A DNA stretch of 5,665 nt from Eubacterium sp. UBA3720 (GTDB lineage: Bacteria > Bacillota > Clostridia > Lachnospirales > Lachnospiraceae), in assembly GCA_002371335.1 (NCBI GenBank), contig DFHP01000014.1:1-5665 (forward strand). Reading direction: 5' to 3'. Both the position numbers and the translations under genes were made by a program. Shown here piece after piece: positions 1 to 5,643 of the stretch. The notes below the pieces were generated by a model. The model was given only the letters and a program-made list of their open reading frames with translations. It was not told where the DNA came from and did not search any database. How positions within the stretch are numbered: the first letter of the stretch is position 1; every line of letters begins with the position of its first letter.

Positions 1-567
1 GGAGCGGAATTATTTACCGGTAATAACCTGATTATTATTTCTGTGCTTGATAAAAAAGTAGAAGCCTTCGAAATGCTCAGAAACTGGATCGTAGTTTACA
101 TCGGAAATTTCGTGGGATCTGTTGTGATCAGCGCTATCGCTGTATATGGAAACGCATTCGCGTGCTTTGAAGGTCAGCCGGGAGCGGCTGCTTTGTCAAC
201 TGCTGCCGCGAAGTGTTCCATTGCGTTTGGTCCCGCGCTTATGAAAGGAATCCTCTGTAATTTTCTGGTATGCACGGCTGTTATGATGGCGTTCAGTATA
301 GATTCCGCAGGTACTAAATTCATATGTGCGATCCTGCCTGTCACATTATTCGTACTATGCGGATTTGAACACAGCATCGCAAATATGGGCTATGTCTCGA
401 CAGGATTGTTTCTAAAAGCCGCAGGTCTTGGCGCGGAGGGAGCTGACGCTGTAAGTATTGCCGGTTTTGCTCTCAGAAATCTGATACCTGTTACAGTTGG
501 AAATATCATCGGAGGATGCGGAGCAGGAGTGATCTACTGGTATTCGTATATTCGAAAAACTGATTAA
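1..567 (+). CDS. Formate/nitrite transporter (FNT) family channel, 3' part
   Basis: This is an integral membrane channel for small monovalent anions such as formate, nitrite or hydrosulfide. The frame is open from base 1, so the start lies upstream; 188 residues are visible, and against a usual length of about 260-280 roughly a quarter is missing. Visible residues 1-8 read GAELFTGN, the FNT signature of the broken second helix. Further hydrophobic segments lie near residues 28-52, 76-99 (with the family-like KGILCNFLVC), 106-132 and 158-183. The FEHSIANM motif carries the conserved pore histidine at visible residue 124. NLIPVTVGNIIGG near 160-173 matches the second FNT signature, and the protein ends in a short charged tail. 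The family is known to form pentamers; that is not visible here. The substrate cannot be told from this part, so focA and nirC are not assigned. The first shared terminator is about 190 bases downstream. Confidence 0.93.
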   Translation, partial: GAELFTGNNLIIISVLDKKVEAFEMLRNWIVVYIGNFVGSVVISAIAVYGNAFACFEGQPGAAALSTAAAKCSIAFGPALMKGILCNFLVCTAVMMAFSIDSAGTKFICAILPVTLFVLCGFEHSIANMGYVSTGLFLKAAGLGAEGADAVSIAGFALRNLIPVTVGNIIGGCGAGVIYWYSYIRKTD

Positions 568-657
568 AGAATGCTGAAACAGTCGGATCATGAAAATAAT
601 ATCTCAAGGACGCTGAAGCGGGAAATTTAGTAAAATATATAAAACTGGAGGGTTTAT

Positions 658-735
658 GTTATAGGAAATTGATACAATATCCTATGACGATTAAAGTGTC
701 AAAAGTCCTTCGTTCAGAAATTGTAGTTTTGACAC
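658..735. repeat. Two adjacent inverted repeats in the convergent spacer
   Basis: The first repeat pairs 658-670 with 676-688 (12 of 13 positions including one G-T wobble, loop 5). The second pairs GTGTCAAAA at 696-704 with TTTTGACAC at 727-735 (9 of 9, loop 22). The decamer ATCCTATGAC occurs at 679-688 and again at 740-749. Each arm of the second repeat contains a TTGACA hexamer, one per strand, both pointing outward. The left one (697-702, - strand) has TATTGT 17 bases away (674-679), a weak promoter match. The right one (729-734, + strand) has only TAAAAA after 16 bases. Possible roles are an operator, a remnant of a mobile element end, or RNA hairpins. Bases 568-657 hold nothing I can assign. 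Confidence 0.45.
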
Positions 736-751
736 ATGAATCCTATGACAT

Positions 752-877
752 AAAAAAGACAGGATGTCGAAGCTAAGGGGTGCTAAGACATCCTGTCTTT
801 TTCTGAAATATGGGGAAATGAAACAAATACAAGGGGTTGATGGTCTGCGCTGCGCAGATGTATTTGTTTCATTGCAT
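752..877 (-). ncRNA. Candidate small regulatory RNA with C-rich unpaired motifs
   Basis: No protein gene explains this stretch. It has its own promoter (884-912, - strand), a predicted 5' end near 877 and a strong terminator, giving an RNA of about 125 nt. From its 5' end, bases 873-859 pair perfectly with 831-817 (15 bp). Stacked directly inside is a small hairpin, 858-853 with 849-844 (TCTGCG/CGCAGA, 3-base loop). A 12-base bulge (843-832) follows, containing ACCCCT. A single-stranded linker (816-803) begins UCCCC. The terminator hairpin then shows ACCCCUUA in its loop. C-rich unpaired motifs that pair with SD sequences are known from Gram-positive small RNAs such as RsaE/RoxS and LhrC; membership of those families is not claimed. 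A 29-codon frame from 872 to 783 lacks an SD and is probably not translated. Function and targets are inference. I do not recognise the RNA. Confidence 0.6.
753..802. terminator. Bidirectional intrinsic terminator shared by convergent genes
   Basis: A perfect 16-bp stem pairs 753-768 with 787-802 around an 18-base loop. The + strand transcript ends in five U, and the - strand transcript in six U (757-752). The loop can add three pairs (771-773 with 782-784), leaving an eight-base tip. It can end the FNT transcript on + and both the small RNA and asnB-like transcripts on -. Confidence 0.9.
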
Positions 878-883
878 GACATT

Positions 884-912
884 ATAATAGCAGAACACAT
901 GTTCGATGTCAA
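884..912 (-). promoter_or_regulatory. Strong sigma-A type promoter for the candidate small RNA
   Basis: On the - strand, TTGACA (912-907) is followed by a 17-base spacer and TATTAT (889-884). That is a perfect -35, ideal spacing and a 5-of-6 -10 box. The predicted start is near A877, about four bases before the first hairpin arm. It faces away from the asnB-like gene, whose stop is at 976, so it cannot serve that gene. Confidence 0.65.
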
Positions 913-914
913 GG

Positions 915-927
915 AAATGCTGCATTT
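915..927. promoter_or_regulatory. Possible operator palindrome upstream of the small RNA promoter
   Basis: The sequence AAATGC-T-GCATTT is a perfect 13-base palindrome. It lies two bases beyond the -35 box, at about -38 to -50 from the predicted start. That position would suit an activator or other regulator. A 13-base palindrome can occur by chance, so this is weak evidence. Confidence 0.25.
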
Positions 928-975
928 TCGTGACAACATTTTTCAGAACCCTTCTGTTTCCCCTGAAAAAAGCAT

Positions 976-2511
976 TCAGTCCTTAAAATAGATGTCATAC
1001 CATACCAGGAAAGTATAGATGGTCCAGATCTTTCTCCAGTTATCGGAGTTTCCGCCGATATATTCATCGAAGATTTTATTGATCTCATCGATATTAAAGA
1101 ATTTATCTGCAGAAGCACTGCGGAATCTGGCTCTGACATCCTGATTGTATCTGTCATCCGCCATCCAGATGCGGATCGGAACTATAAAGCCAAGTTTTTT
1201 CCGGAATGCGACTTCCTCAGGAAGAACTTTTGCCGCTGCGGTACGGAAAGCGACTTTATTCTGGGTCTCATTCACTTTATATTTCGAAGGCATTCTTGAA
1301 GCTATATCGAATATGCGGAGATCTGTCAGCGGCATACGGATCTCAAGTCCGCATGCAGTGGACATTTTGTCTACATTCAGATAAATATCTCCTTCCAGCC
1401 AAAGCTGAATATCCACATCAGACATCTTTGTAAGCGGATCAAGACCCTCCGTTTCCTCGTAAATATATTTAACAAGATCTATCGGAAGAACAGAAGGATC
1501 GTAGTTTTTCAGGATCTTCTTTTTCTCTTCCTCTTTCATGATATTTGTATTGCCCACGTAGAAAGTCTTCAGGTTGTCGCCGTAGCGCTCTGCGTTCCTG
1601 TACATATTGTAACCGCCGAAGAATTCATCGGAACCTTCGCCTGAGTAACAGAGTTTTGCATGAGAGGCGGTTGCTTTACATCCGAGTGAAAAAACGATAG
1701 CGGACGCGTCGGCAAGCGGGAGCTCCATGTTTTCCATCACATACGGCACCTCCGCAAAGAACATTTCAGGCGTAATACGGGCGCGGGAATGCTTACGTCC
1801 GAGAGTATCGGCAGTAATCTTTGCGAGACCTGATTCATCAAAGCGTTCATCATCATAACCGCAGGAGTCAGACATTTCCGCATCTGAAACAGCAAGTACA
1901 TAGGAAGAGTCAACTCCGCCGGACAGGAAACAGTCGGCTGATTCATCATCTGTTTTTACTTCACGCATTATGGATGTAAGAGTGGAGTGAATCTCATCAG
2001 CAAATTCGTCAAGAGTCTTATCGTTTTCAGGATGGAATTCCGGTTTCCAGTATCTGTGGATTTCGACCTGTCCCTTGCTGAAAATAAGATAATGACCGGG
2101 CATCAGCTTCTTCAATCCCTTAAAGAAAGTATCCTCACCGCCTGCGTACGTAAGCGTGAGATAAATCTGAAGCATGGATTCGTTCAGCTCTTTTTTAAAT
2201 CCGGGCTGCTTAAGTATATCTCTGATATAAGTTCCGTAAAGCAGTCTGCCGTCTTCGGTCAGATAATAGTAAAAAGGCTTTGTTCCGAACTGATCCCTGA
2301 GGCAGAAAATCCGATCGTTTTCTTCATCCTCGACAGCCAGAGCAAACATACCGTAAATATGAGAAGCCATATCCGTTCCCCATGTTTGATATGCCTTGAG
2401 CATGATCTCTCTCTCGCGTGTTTCGCGGTCAAAAGATATATCAACACCAAGTTTCTGACAAAGCTCTTTCCAGTTGCGAATGTGGCCTCTGTACTCTTTT
2501 AATTGTGCCAT
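976..2511 (-). CDS. Asparagine-synthetase-like ATP-dependent amidotransferase lacking the glutaminase active-site segment
   Basis: A 511-residue cytoplasmic protein of the AsnB family, which adenylates aspartate (or a related acid) and forms an amide with ammonia. The remnant N-terminal domain includes RDQFGTKPFYY (residues 72-82), the usual end of the Ntn glutaminase fold. The synthetase domain has the pyrophosphate loop SGGVDSS (197-203), SGEGSDEFFGGY (290-301) and DKMSTACGLEIRMPLTD (about 381-397). Normal family members begin Met-Cys-Gly-Ile, and the exposed Cys attacks glutamine. Here about 65 residues including that Cys are absent, and the usual NGEIYN site reads RGHIRN (8-13). I chose ATG at 2511 because AGGAGA sits six bases upstream; an in-frame ATG at 2526 has no SD and an in-frame stop lies at 2542-2544, so no N-terminal extension is possible. 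It probably uses free ammonia or a separate glutaminase, or makes another amide. It may be transcribed through to the terminator at 753-802. Confidence 0.88.
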   Translation of the reverse strand: MAQLKEYRGHIRNWKELCQKLGVDISFDRETREREIMLKAYQTWGTDMASHIYGMFALAVEDEENDRIFCLRDQFGTKPFYYYLTEDGRLLYGTYIRDILKQPGFKKELNESMLQIYLTLTYAGGEDTFFKGLKKLMPGHYLIFSKGQVEIHRYWKPEFHPENDKTLDEFADEIHSTLTSIMREVKTDDESADCFLSGGVDSSYVLAVSDAEMSDSCGYDDERFDESGLAKITADTLGRKHSRARITPEMFFAEVPYVMENMELPLADASAIVFSLGCKATASHAKLCYSGEGSDEFFGGYNMYRNAERYGDNLKTFYVGNTNIMKEEEKKKILKNYDPSVLPIDLVKYIYEETEGLDPLTKMSDVDIQLWLEGDIYLNVDKMSTACGLEIRMPLTDLRIFDIASRMPSKYKVNETQNKVAFRTAAAKVLPEEVAFRKKLGFIVPIRIWMADDRYNQDVRARFRSASADKFFNIDEINKIFDEYIGGNSDNWRKIWTIYTFLVWYDIYFKD

Positions 2512-2517
2512 GGTAAA

Positions 2518-2523
2518 TCTCCT
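2518..2523 (-). promoter_or_regulatory. Ribosome binding site deciding the asnB-like start
   Basis: AGGAGA on the - strand lies six bases before ATG at 2511. The SD overlaps the codons just after the alternative ATG at 2526, so 2511 is the better start. Confidence 0.75.
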
Positions 2524-2540
2524 CATATTGTAATTAATTA

Positions 2541-2570
2541 TTTATAAAATCTTCCTGTACGCCATTTCAG
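2541..2570 (-). promoter_or_regulatory. Possible promoter of the asnB-like gene
   Basis: On the - strand, CTGAAA (2570-2565, 4 of 6) is followed by an 18-base spacer and TATAAA (2546-2541, 5 of 6). This predicts a short leader of about 25 bases. The match is moderate, and the surrounding sequence is AT-rich, where such boxes arise by chance. Confidence 0.35.
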
Positions 2571-2715
2571 AACAGACTGACCTTTCAACAAAAGAGGAAA
2601 GTTTTTGTAATCTATGATCAGTCTCAAAACATACAAATCTATTATAACATATATGGTTCTGTCTGAAAAAGAAAGTCGTCGTAAACAAAGAAGAAAGTCT
2701 TCAAGGGACTATTTG

Positions 2716-2744
2716 TTGACATTAAGATGTGTGAATTATAAAAT
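2716..2744 (+). promoter_or_regulatory. Promoter of the TPR-AAA+ gene
   Basis: TTGACA (2716-2721) is followed by a 17-base spacer and TAAAAT (2739-2744, 5 of 6). The predicted start is near 2751, about 30 bases before ATG 2782. This also argues that the longer open frame from 2614 is not used, since the promoter would lie inside it. Bases 2527-2715 hold only a loose inverted repeat (AGACTGA at 2574-2580, TCAGTCT at 2618-2624) and the opposing promoter. Confidence 0.65.
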
Positions 2745-2781
2745 TAGTAAAGAATTCTTTTTTCTGAAAGGACTTTTTCTG

Positions 2782-4302
2782 ATGGACAATTCAGCCAGAT
2801 TTTTGCAGCAGGGCCTGAATTATTTTCGAAACGCCAGATATTTTCAGGCGGCGGAATGCTTCAGGAGGGCGTCGGAGATAGATCCGAAAAATCCTGTTAT
2901 CTATTATCATATTGGTAACACATATTTAAAGCTGGTGACAGAGGAAAAACTCCATTATCAGAATGACGCCAGAACTTTCTTTGAGAAAGCAGTGAAAAAG
3001 GGATGTCCCTTGGGCTATTTTGGCCTTGGAAAGATCTTTCATCCGGACCTGTATCCGGCGTTTGCTTCAACGGCCAGCTCTTCAAAAGCCATAAGTAATT
3101 ATAAGTCTTATATTCAGAGCGGGTTTGAATTTGAAGACAGCATGGAAGTAGCCCTGAATAATCTGGGATGCGTATACGGTATTTCGCTTGAAAAATTTTT
3201 TGAAGCGGCCTGCTATACGTTTCTTTCTATGAAAGCAGGTTCTTTCATGGGAAAAAAGAATTACGAAATGTTCAGGGATTTTCTGAAACCGGAGCAGACC
3301 GTGAAGATAGAAAAGCTGAGGGACTTCCGGGACGCAGAGAAGCTTTTGAATAACAGGACAGGAAAAAGAGGCGCTTTTCAGAAAGATATTCCTTCAGATC
3401 CCGGCACATCAGCGGTATCAGATAGTGCCGCATCAGAAGAGAACGGTTATAAAGATGACAGCGCGCCGTCAAAAGATGATGGACACAGATCGCTTGAAGA
3501 ACTTATGGATGAGCTGAACGCGCTTGTCGGACTGGATGAAGTAAAATCAGAAGTGCGATCGCTGATAAATCTTCTTCAGGTCTCCAGACTTCGCCGTGAA
3601 AGAGGAATGAAGGTCATACCGATGTCTCTCCATCTGGTGTTCACAGGGAATCCGGGGACGGGGAAAACGACAGTGGCCAGATTGCTGGCCGGTATTTACA
3701 GAGAACTGGGAGTGCTTTCCGAGGGGCAGCTTGTAGAGGTTGACAGATCGGATCTTGTCGCGGGTTATGTGGGACAGACAGCCGTCAGGACCAAGGATAA
3801 GATAAACGAGGCAAAGGGAGGAATACTCTTCATAGACGAGGCGTATACCCTCGTTAGAGAAGGGAATGATTTCGGTCAGGAAGCGATCGATACCCTCCTT
3901 AAGGAGATGGAAGACAACCGTGATGATTTCATGGTAATAGTAGCAGGGTATCCGGGACTGATGGAGCGGTTCCTGAATTCAAATCCGGGACTGAGATCCA
4001 GATTTAACCGTTTTATTCATTTTCGGGATTACAGTCCGGAACAGCTGATCCGTATATTTCAGACCATGTGTGAGAAAAACGGATATACTCTTTCCGGAAA
4101 TACGAAACGTATTATCGAGGAGGATTTCGGCAGCATAGCAAAAAAACAGGGAGATCACTTTGCCAACGGAAGGAGTGTCAGGAATTACTTTGAGCTCGCG
4201 GTCATTAATCAGGCCAACCGTCTTGCTTCCAACCTGAATATTTCGAATGAGGAACTTGAAATGCTGAAAGAGGAAGATCTTGAACCGATCTATAATCAGT
4301 AA
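2782..4302 (+). CDS. TPR-containing CbbX/SpoVK-type AAA+ ATPase
   Basis: A 506-residue soluble protein, probably a hexameric ATP-driven remodelling factor. Residues about 8-41 form a typical TPR unit, and two or three looser TPR/Sel1-like helical pairs continue to about 190. A Ser/Asp/Glu-rich linker (about 208-240) leads to a CbbX/SpoVK-type AAA+ module. It shows Walker A GNPGTGKTT (289-297, Lys295), a GYVGQT pore-loop-like motif (328-333), Walker B ILFIDE (348-353) and a likely arginine finger in GLRSRF (403-408). All ATPase residues look intact. I chose ATG 2782 because AAAGGA (2767-2772) lies nine bases upstream and a good promoter ends just before it; the frame is open back to 2614, but that stretch is basic and unlike the domain. 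Canonical SpoVK and CbbX are about 300 residues and lack the TPR part. The TPR + AAA+ order resembles EccA of type VII secretion, but no secretion genes are visible. The substrate is unknown. Confidence 0.88.
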   Translation: MDNSARFLQQGLNYFRNARYFQAAECFRRASEIDPKNPVIYYHIGNTYLKLVTEEKLHYQNDARTFFEKAVKKGCPLGYFGLGKIFHPDLYPAFASTASSSKAISNYKSYIQSGFEFEDSMEVALNNLGCVYGISLEKFFEAACYTFLSMKAGSFMGKKNYEMFRDFLKPEQTVKIEKLRDFRDAEKLLNNRTGKRGAFQKDIPSDPGTSAVSDSAASEENGYKDDSAPSKDDGHRSLEELMDELNALVGLDEVKSEVRSLINLLQVSRLRRERGMKVIPMSLHLVFTGNPGTGKTTVARLLAGIYRELGVLSEGQLVEVDRSDLVAGYVGQTAVRTKDKINEAKGGILFIDEAYTLVREGNDFGQEAIDTLLKEMEDNRDDFMVIVAGYPGLMERFLNSNPGLRSRFNRFIHFRDYSPEQLIRIFQTMCEKNGYTLSGNTKRIIEEDFGSIAKKQGDHFANGRSVRNYFELAVINQANRLASNLNISNEELEMLKEEDLEPIYNQ

Positions 4303-4332
4303 AACCTTTCCGATGTTATTTTTCATGATTAG

Positions 4333-4388
4333 GGCTGACTCTTCAACTCAGCCGGGGAATCCTCTGTAGGCGGCAGGAAAGCCGGAGG
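4333..4388 (+). other. Foldable spacer or leader upstream of the amidase gene
   Basis: The 145-base spacer 4303-4447 contains a 6-bp hairpin (GGCTGA 4333-4338 with TCAGCC 4348-4353, nine-base loop). A second element follows: CCTC (4361-4364) pairs with GAGG (4385-4388), with CGGC (4371-4374) and GCCG (4381-4384) stacked inside and a six-base bulge on one side. Neither is followed by a U tract, so they are not intrinsic terminators. A weak promoter (TTGAAT 4394-4399, 18 bases, GTTAAT 4418-4423) may lie downstream; if it is the only one, these hairpins are not in the amidase mRNA. No known riboswitch class is recognised. Confidence 0.3.
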
Positions 4389-4447
4389 CGTTCTTGAATG
4401 TGAAACGGGAAGTTTTTGTTAATAATTAATTGTAAAGGGGAGAACGA

Positions 4448-5527
4448 ATGAAATATCAAAAATTAATAACTGCAGGATTAATACTGACATTGATGATGTC
4501 CTCATTAAGCGGATGCGGAAAAAAAGAAATCGCAGATAACGATGCTGACAGAATTGTCACTGAATCTGAGTTAAATACCAGGTCGGTCTCGGTTGAACCA
4601 AAAAAAGCGGCGGAAAACGTTTCGACGGTATCGGCTGCTCCTGTGACGCCTGCAATAACTGAAGCGCCCATCGAGCAGACCATAACCCCCGAACAGATTT
4701 CTCTGACGGATGATCTTCCTTATGCCGATCATTCGGAGATACATTCCGGAACAGCTACGCTCTATAAAAACACAAAGGCAAACTCAAAAGGAATCACAGT
4801 CTGTGTAAACGCCGGTCACGGTACACAGGGCGGTTCTTCTGTTCAGACACTTTGCCATCCTGACGGAACGCCGAAGGTGACAGGAGGTTCTACGTCCGCC
4901 GGCTCCACCTATGCCGCTGCCGTTTCAGGCGGAACCACCTTTAATGACGGTACTCCGGAGGCACAGGTAACTCTGGAAACAGCGCTTATACTGAAGGATC
5001 TGCTTCTTGACGAGGGTTACAGTGTTCTCATGATCCGGGAGTCGGAGGACGTGCAGCTTGATAATGTGGCCCGTACGGTCCTTGCAAATAAATATGCTGA
5101 TTGTCATATAGCTCTTCACTGGGACAGCACGGAATCTGATAAGGGAGCGTTTTACATTAAGGTTCCTTCTGTGGAAAGCTATAAGAGTATGGAGCCCGTG
5201 GCTTCAACGTGGGAAAAGAGTGATGCGCTGGGAGAGGATCTTATTCAGGGTCTCCGCGACGCCGGAAGGCAGATCTATTCCGGAGGTTCCATGGAAATAG
5301 ACCTTACGCAGATCTCGTATTCATCCATTCCAAGCGTTGATATCGAGCTTGGAGACAGAGCTTCTGATCACAGCGAGGCTGCGCTTACATCTATAGCACA
5401 GGGCCTTCTCGGCGGAGTGAATTTATACTTTGACAAACAGGGACAGAGTGCTGCCGCACAGGATTTGAGTGCGCAGGATACAGACGCGCAGGATACAGAC
5501 GCGCAGGATGCGGGAGCACAGCAGTGA
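4448..5527 (+). CDS. N-acetylmuramoyl-L-alanine amidase (Amidase_3) lipoprotein
   Basis: A 359-residue exported, lipid-anchored, zinc-dependent peptidoglycan hydrolase that cuts the bond between N-acetylmuramic acid and L-alanine. The N-terminus is a lipoprotein signal with lipobox LSGC (20-23), so Cys23 is the likely anchor. Residues about 24-112 are a polar linker rich in Ala, Thr, Glu and Pro. The amidase domain runs from about 115 to 328. Predicted zinc ligands are His124 (in NAGHG), Glu171 (in PEAQVTLE) and His224 (in IALHWDS); the catalytic Glu is Glu300 (in SVDIELGD). The Gly/Ser/Thr-rich stretch between His124 and Glu171 is longer than in short family members such as CwlC and resembles a clostridial amidase subgroup. 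HWDS and ELGDRAS depart from the usual HAN and ELGFLSN forms, but key residues remain. The C-terminus is a pentapeptide repeat. The start is supported by GGGGAG (4437-4442) five bases upstream of ATG. No clear terminator follows. Confidence 0.9.
   Translation: MKYQKLITAGLILTLMMSSLSGCGKKEIADNDADRIVTESELNTRSVSVEPKKAAENVSTVSAAPVTPAITEAPIEQTITPEQISLTDDLPYADHSEIHSGTATLYKNTKANSKGITVCVNAGHGTQGGSSVQTLCHPDGTPKVTGGSTSAGSTYAAAVSGGTTFNDGTPEAQVTLETALILKDLLLDEGYSVLMIRESEDVQLDNVARTVLANKYADCHIALHWDSTESDKGAFYIKVPSVESYKSMEPVASTWEKSDALGEDLIQGLRDAGRQIYSGGSMEIDLTQISYSSIPSVDIELGDRASDHSEAALTSIAQGLLGGVNLYFDKQGQSAAAQDLSAQDTDAQDTDAQDAGAQQ
5456..5524 (+). repeat. 15-base tandem repeat encoding AQDxx at the amidase C-terminus
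   Basis: Four 15-base units start at 5456, 5471, 5486 and 5501, then a partial unit precedes the stop. The second and third are identical (GCGCAGGATACAGAC). They encode AQDLS, AQDTD, AQDTD, AQDAG and AQQ. The unit length is a multiple of three, so copy changes would keep the frame. Confidence 0.85.
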
Positions 5528-5546
5528 GAGGCATCTGAAACAACTC

Positions 5547-5605
5547 AAAAAAAATAAAAAAAAATCGAAAAAAAGGTTGACGCGTCTGCTGATCAATGTT
5601 ATATT
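5547..5605 (+). promoter_or_regulatory. tRNA promoter with upstream A-tracts
   Basis: TTGACG (5577-5582, 5 of 6) is followed by a 17-base spacer and TATATT (5600-5605, 5 of 6), with TG one base before the -10 as in extended -10 promoters. The predicted start is near 5612, about 32 bases before the tRNA. Three A runs (5547-5554, 5556-5564, 5568-5574) with centres about 10 bases apart occupy roughly -38 to -65, the place of an UP element. Confidence 0.75.
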
Positions 5606-5643
5606 TATATGGTCGTCGGAACACGATGATAAATAAAATATAT

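Noticed and set aside
684..776. 30-codon frame on + (from ATG 684), open upstream to 600
   Set aside because: No SD stands before the ATG, it ends in the terminator loop, and its sequence is constrained by the inverted repeats. Most likely chance.
783..872. 29-codon frame inside the candidate small RNA (- strand)
   Set aside because: The ATG is about five bases from the predicted RNA 5' end and has no SD, and the first codons are locked in the 15-bp stem. Leaderless translation cannot be excluded.
753..873. CRISPR array or mobile-element terminal repeats
   Set aside because: The inverted repeats are unrelated to one another, not regularly spaced, and there are no direct repeat-spacer units or transposase gene.
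691..939. 82-codon open frame on the - strand across the inverted repeats
   Set aside because: It runs through the small RNA promoter, both hairpins and the terminator, has low-complexity Ser/Cys-rich composition and resembles no family. The weak SD-like GAAGGG is nine bases from its ATG.
764..991. 75-codon open frame on the + strand
   Set aside because: Its ATG lies inside the terminator stem, it has no SD, and it runs over the end of the asnB-like gene on the other strand.
1987..2502. 171-codon open frame on + opposite the asnB-like gene
   Set aside because: It is the antisense shadow of a gene with clear AsnB motifs, and it shows no recognisable domain.
2614..2781. N-terminal extension of the AAA+ protein (56 codons)
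   Set aside because: A TTGACA-N17-TAAAAT promoter lies within it, ATG 2782 has a suitable SD, and the extension is basic and without domain similarity.
4291..4296. Perfect TATAAT at the end of the AAA+ gene as an amidase promoter
   Set aside because: No acceptable -35 box lies 16-18 bases upstream; TTGAAC is only five bases away.
4333..4353. Hairpin after the AAA+ gene as its intrinsic terminator
   Set aside because: The stem is six pairs and is followed by GGGGAA, not by a U tract.
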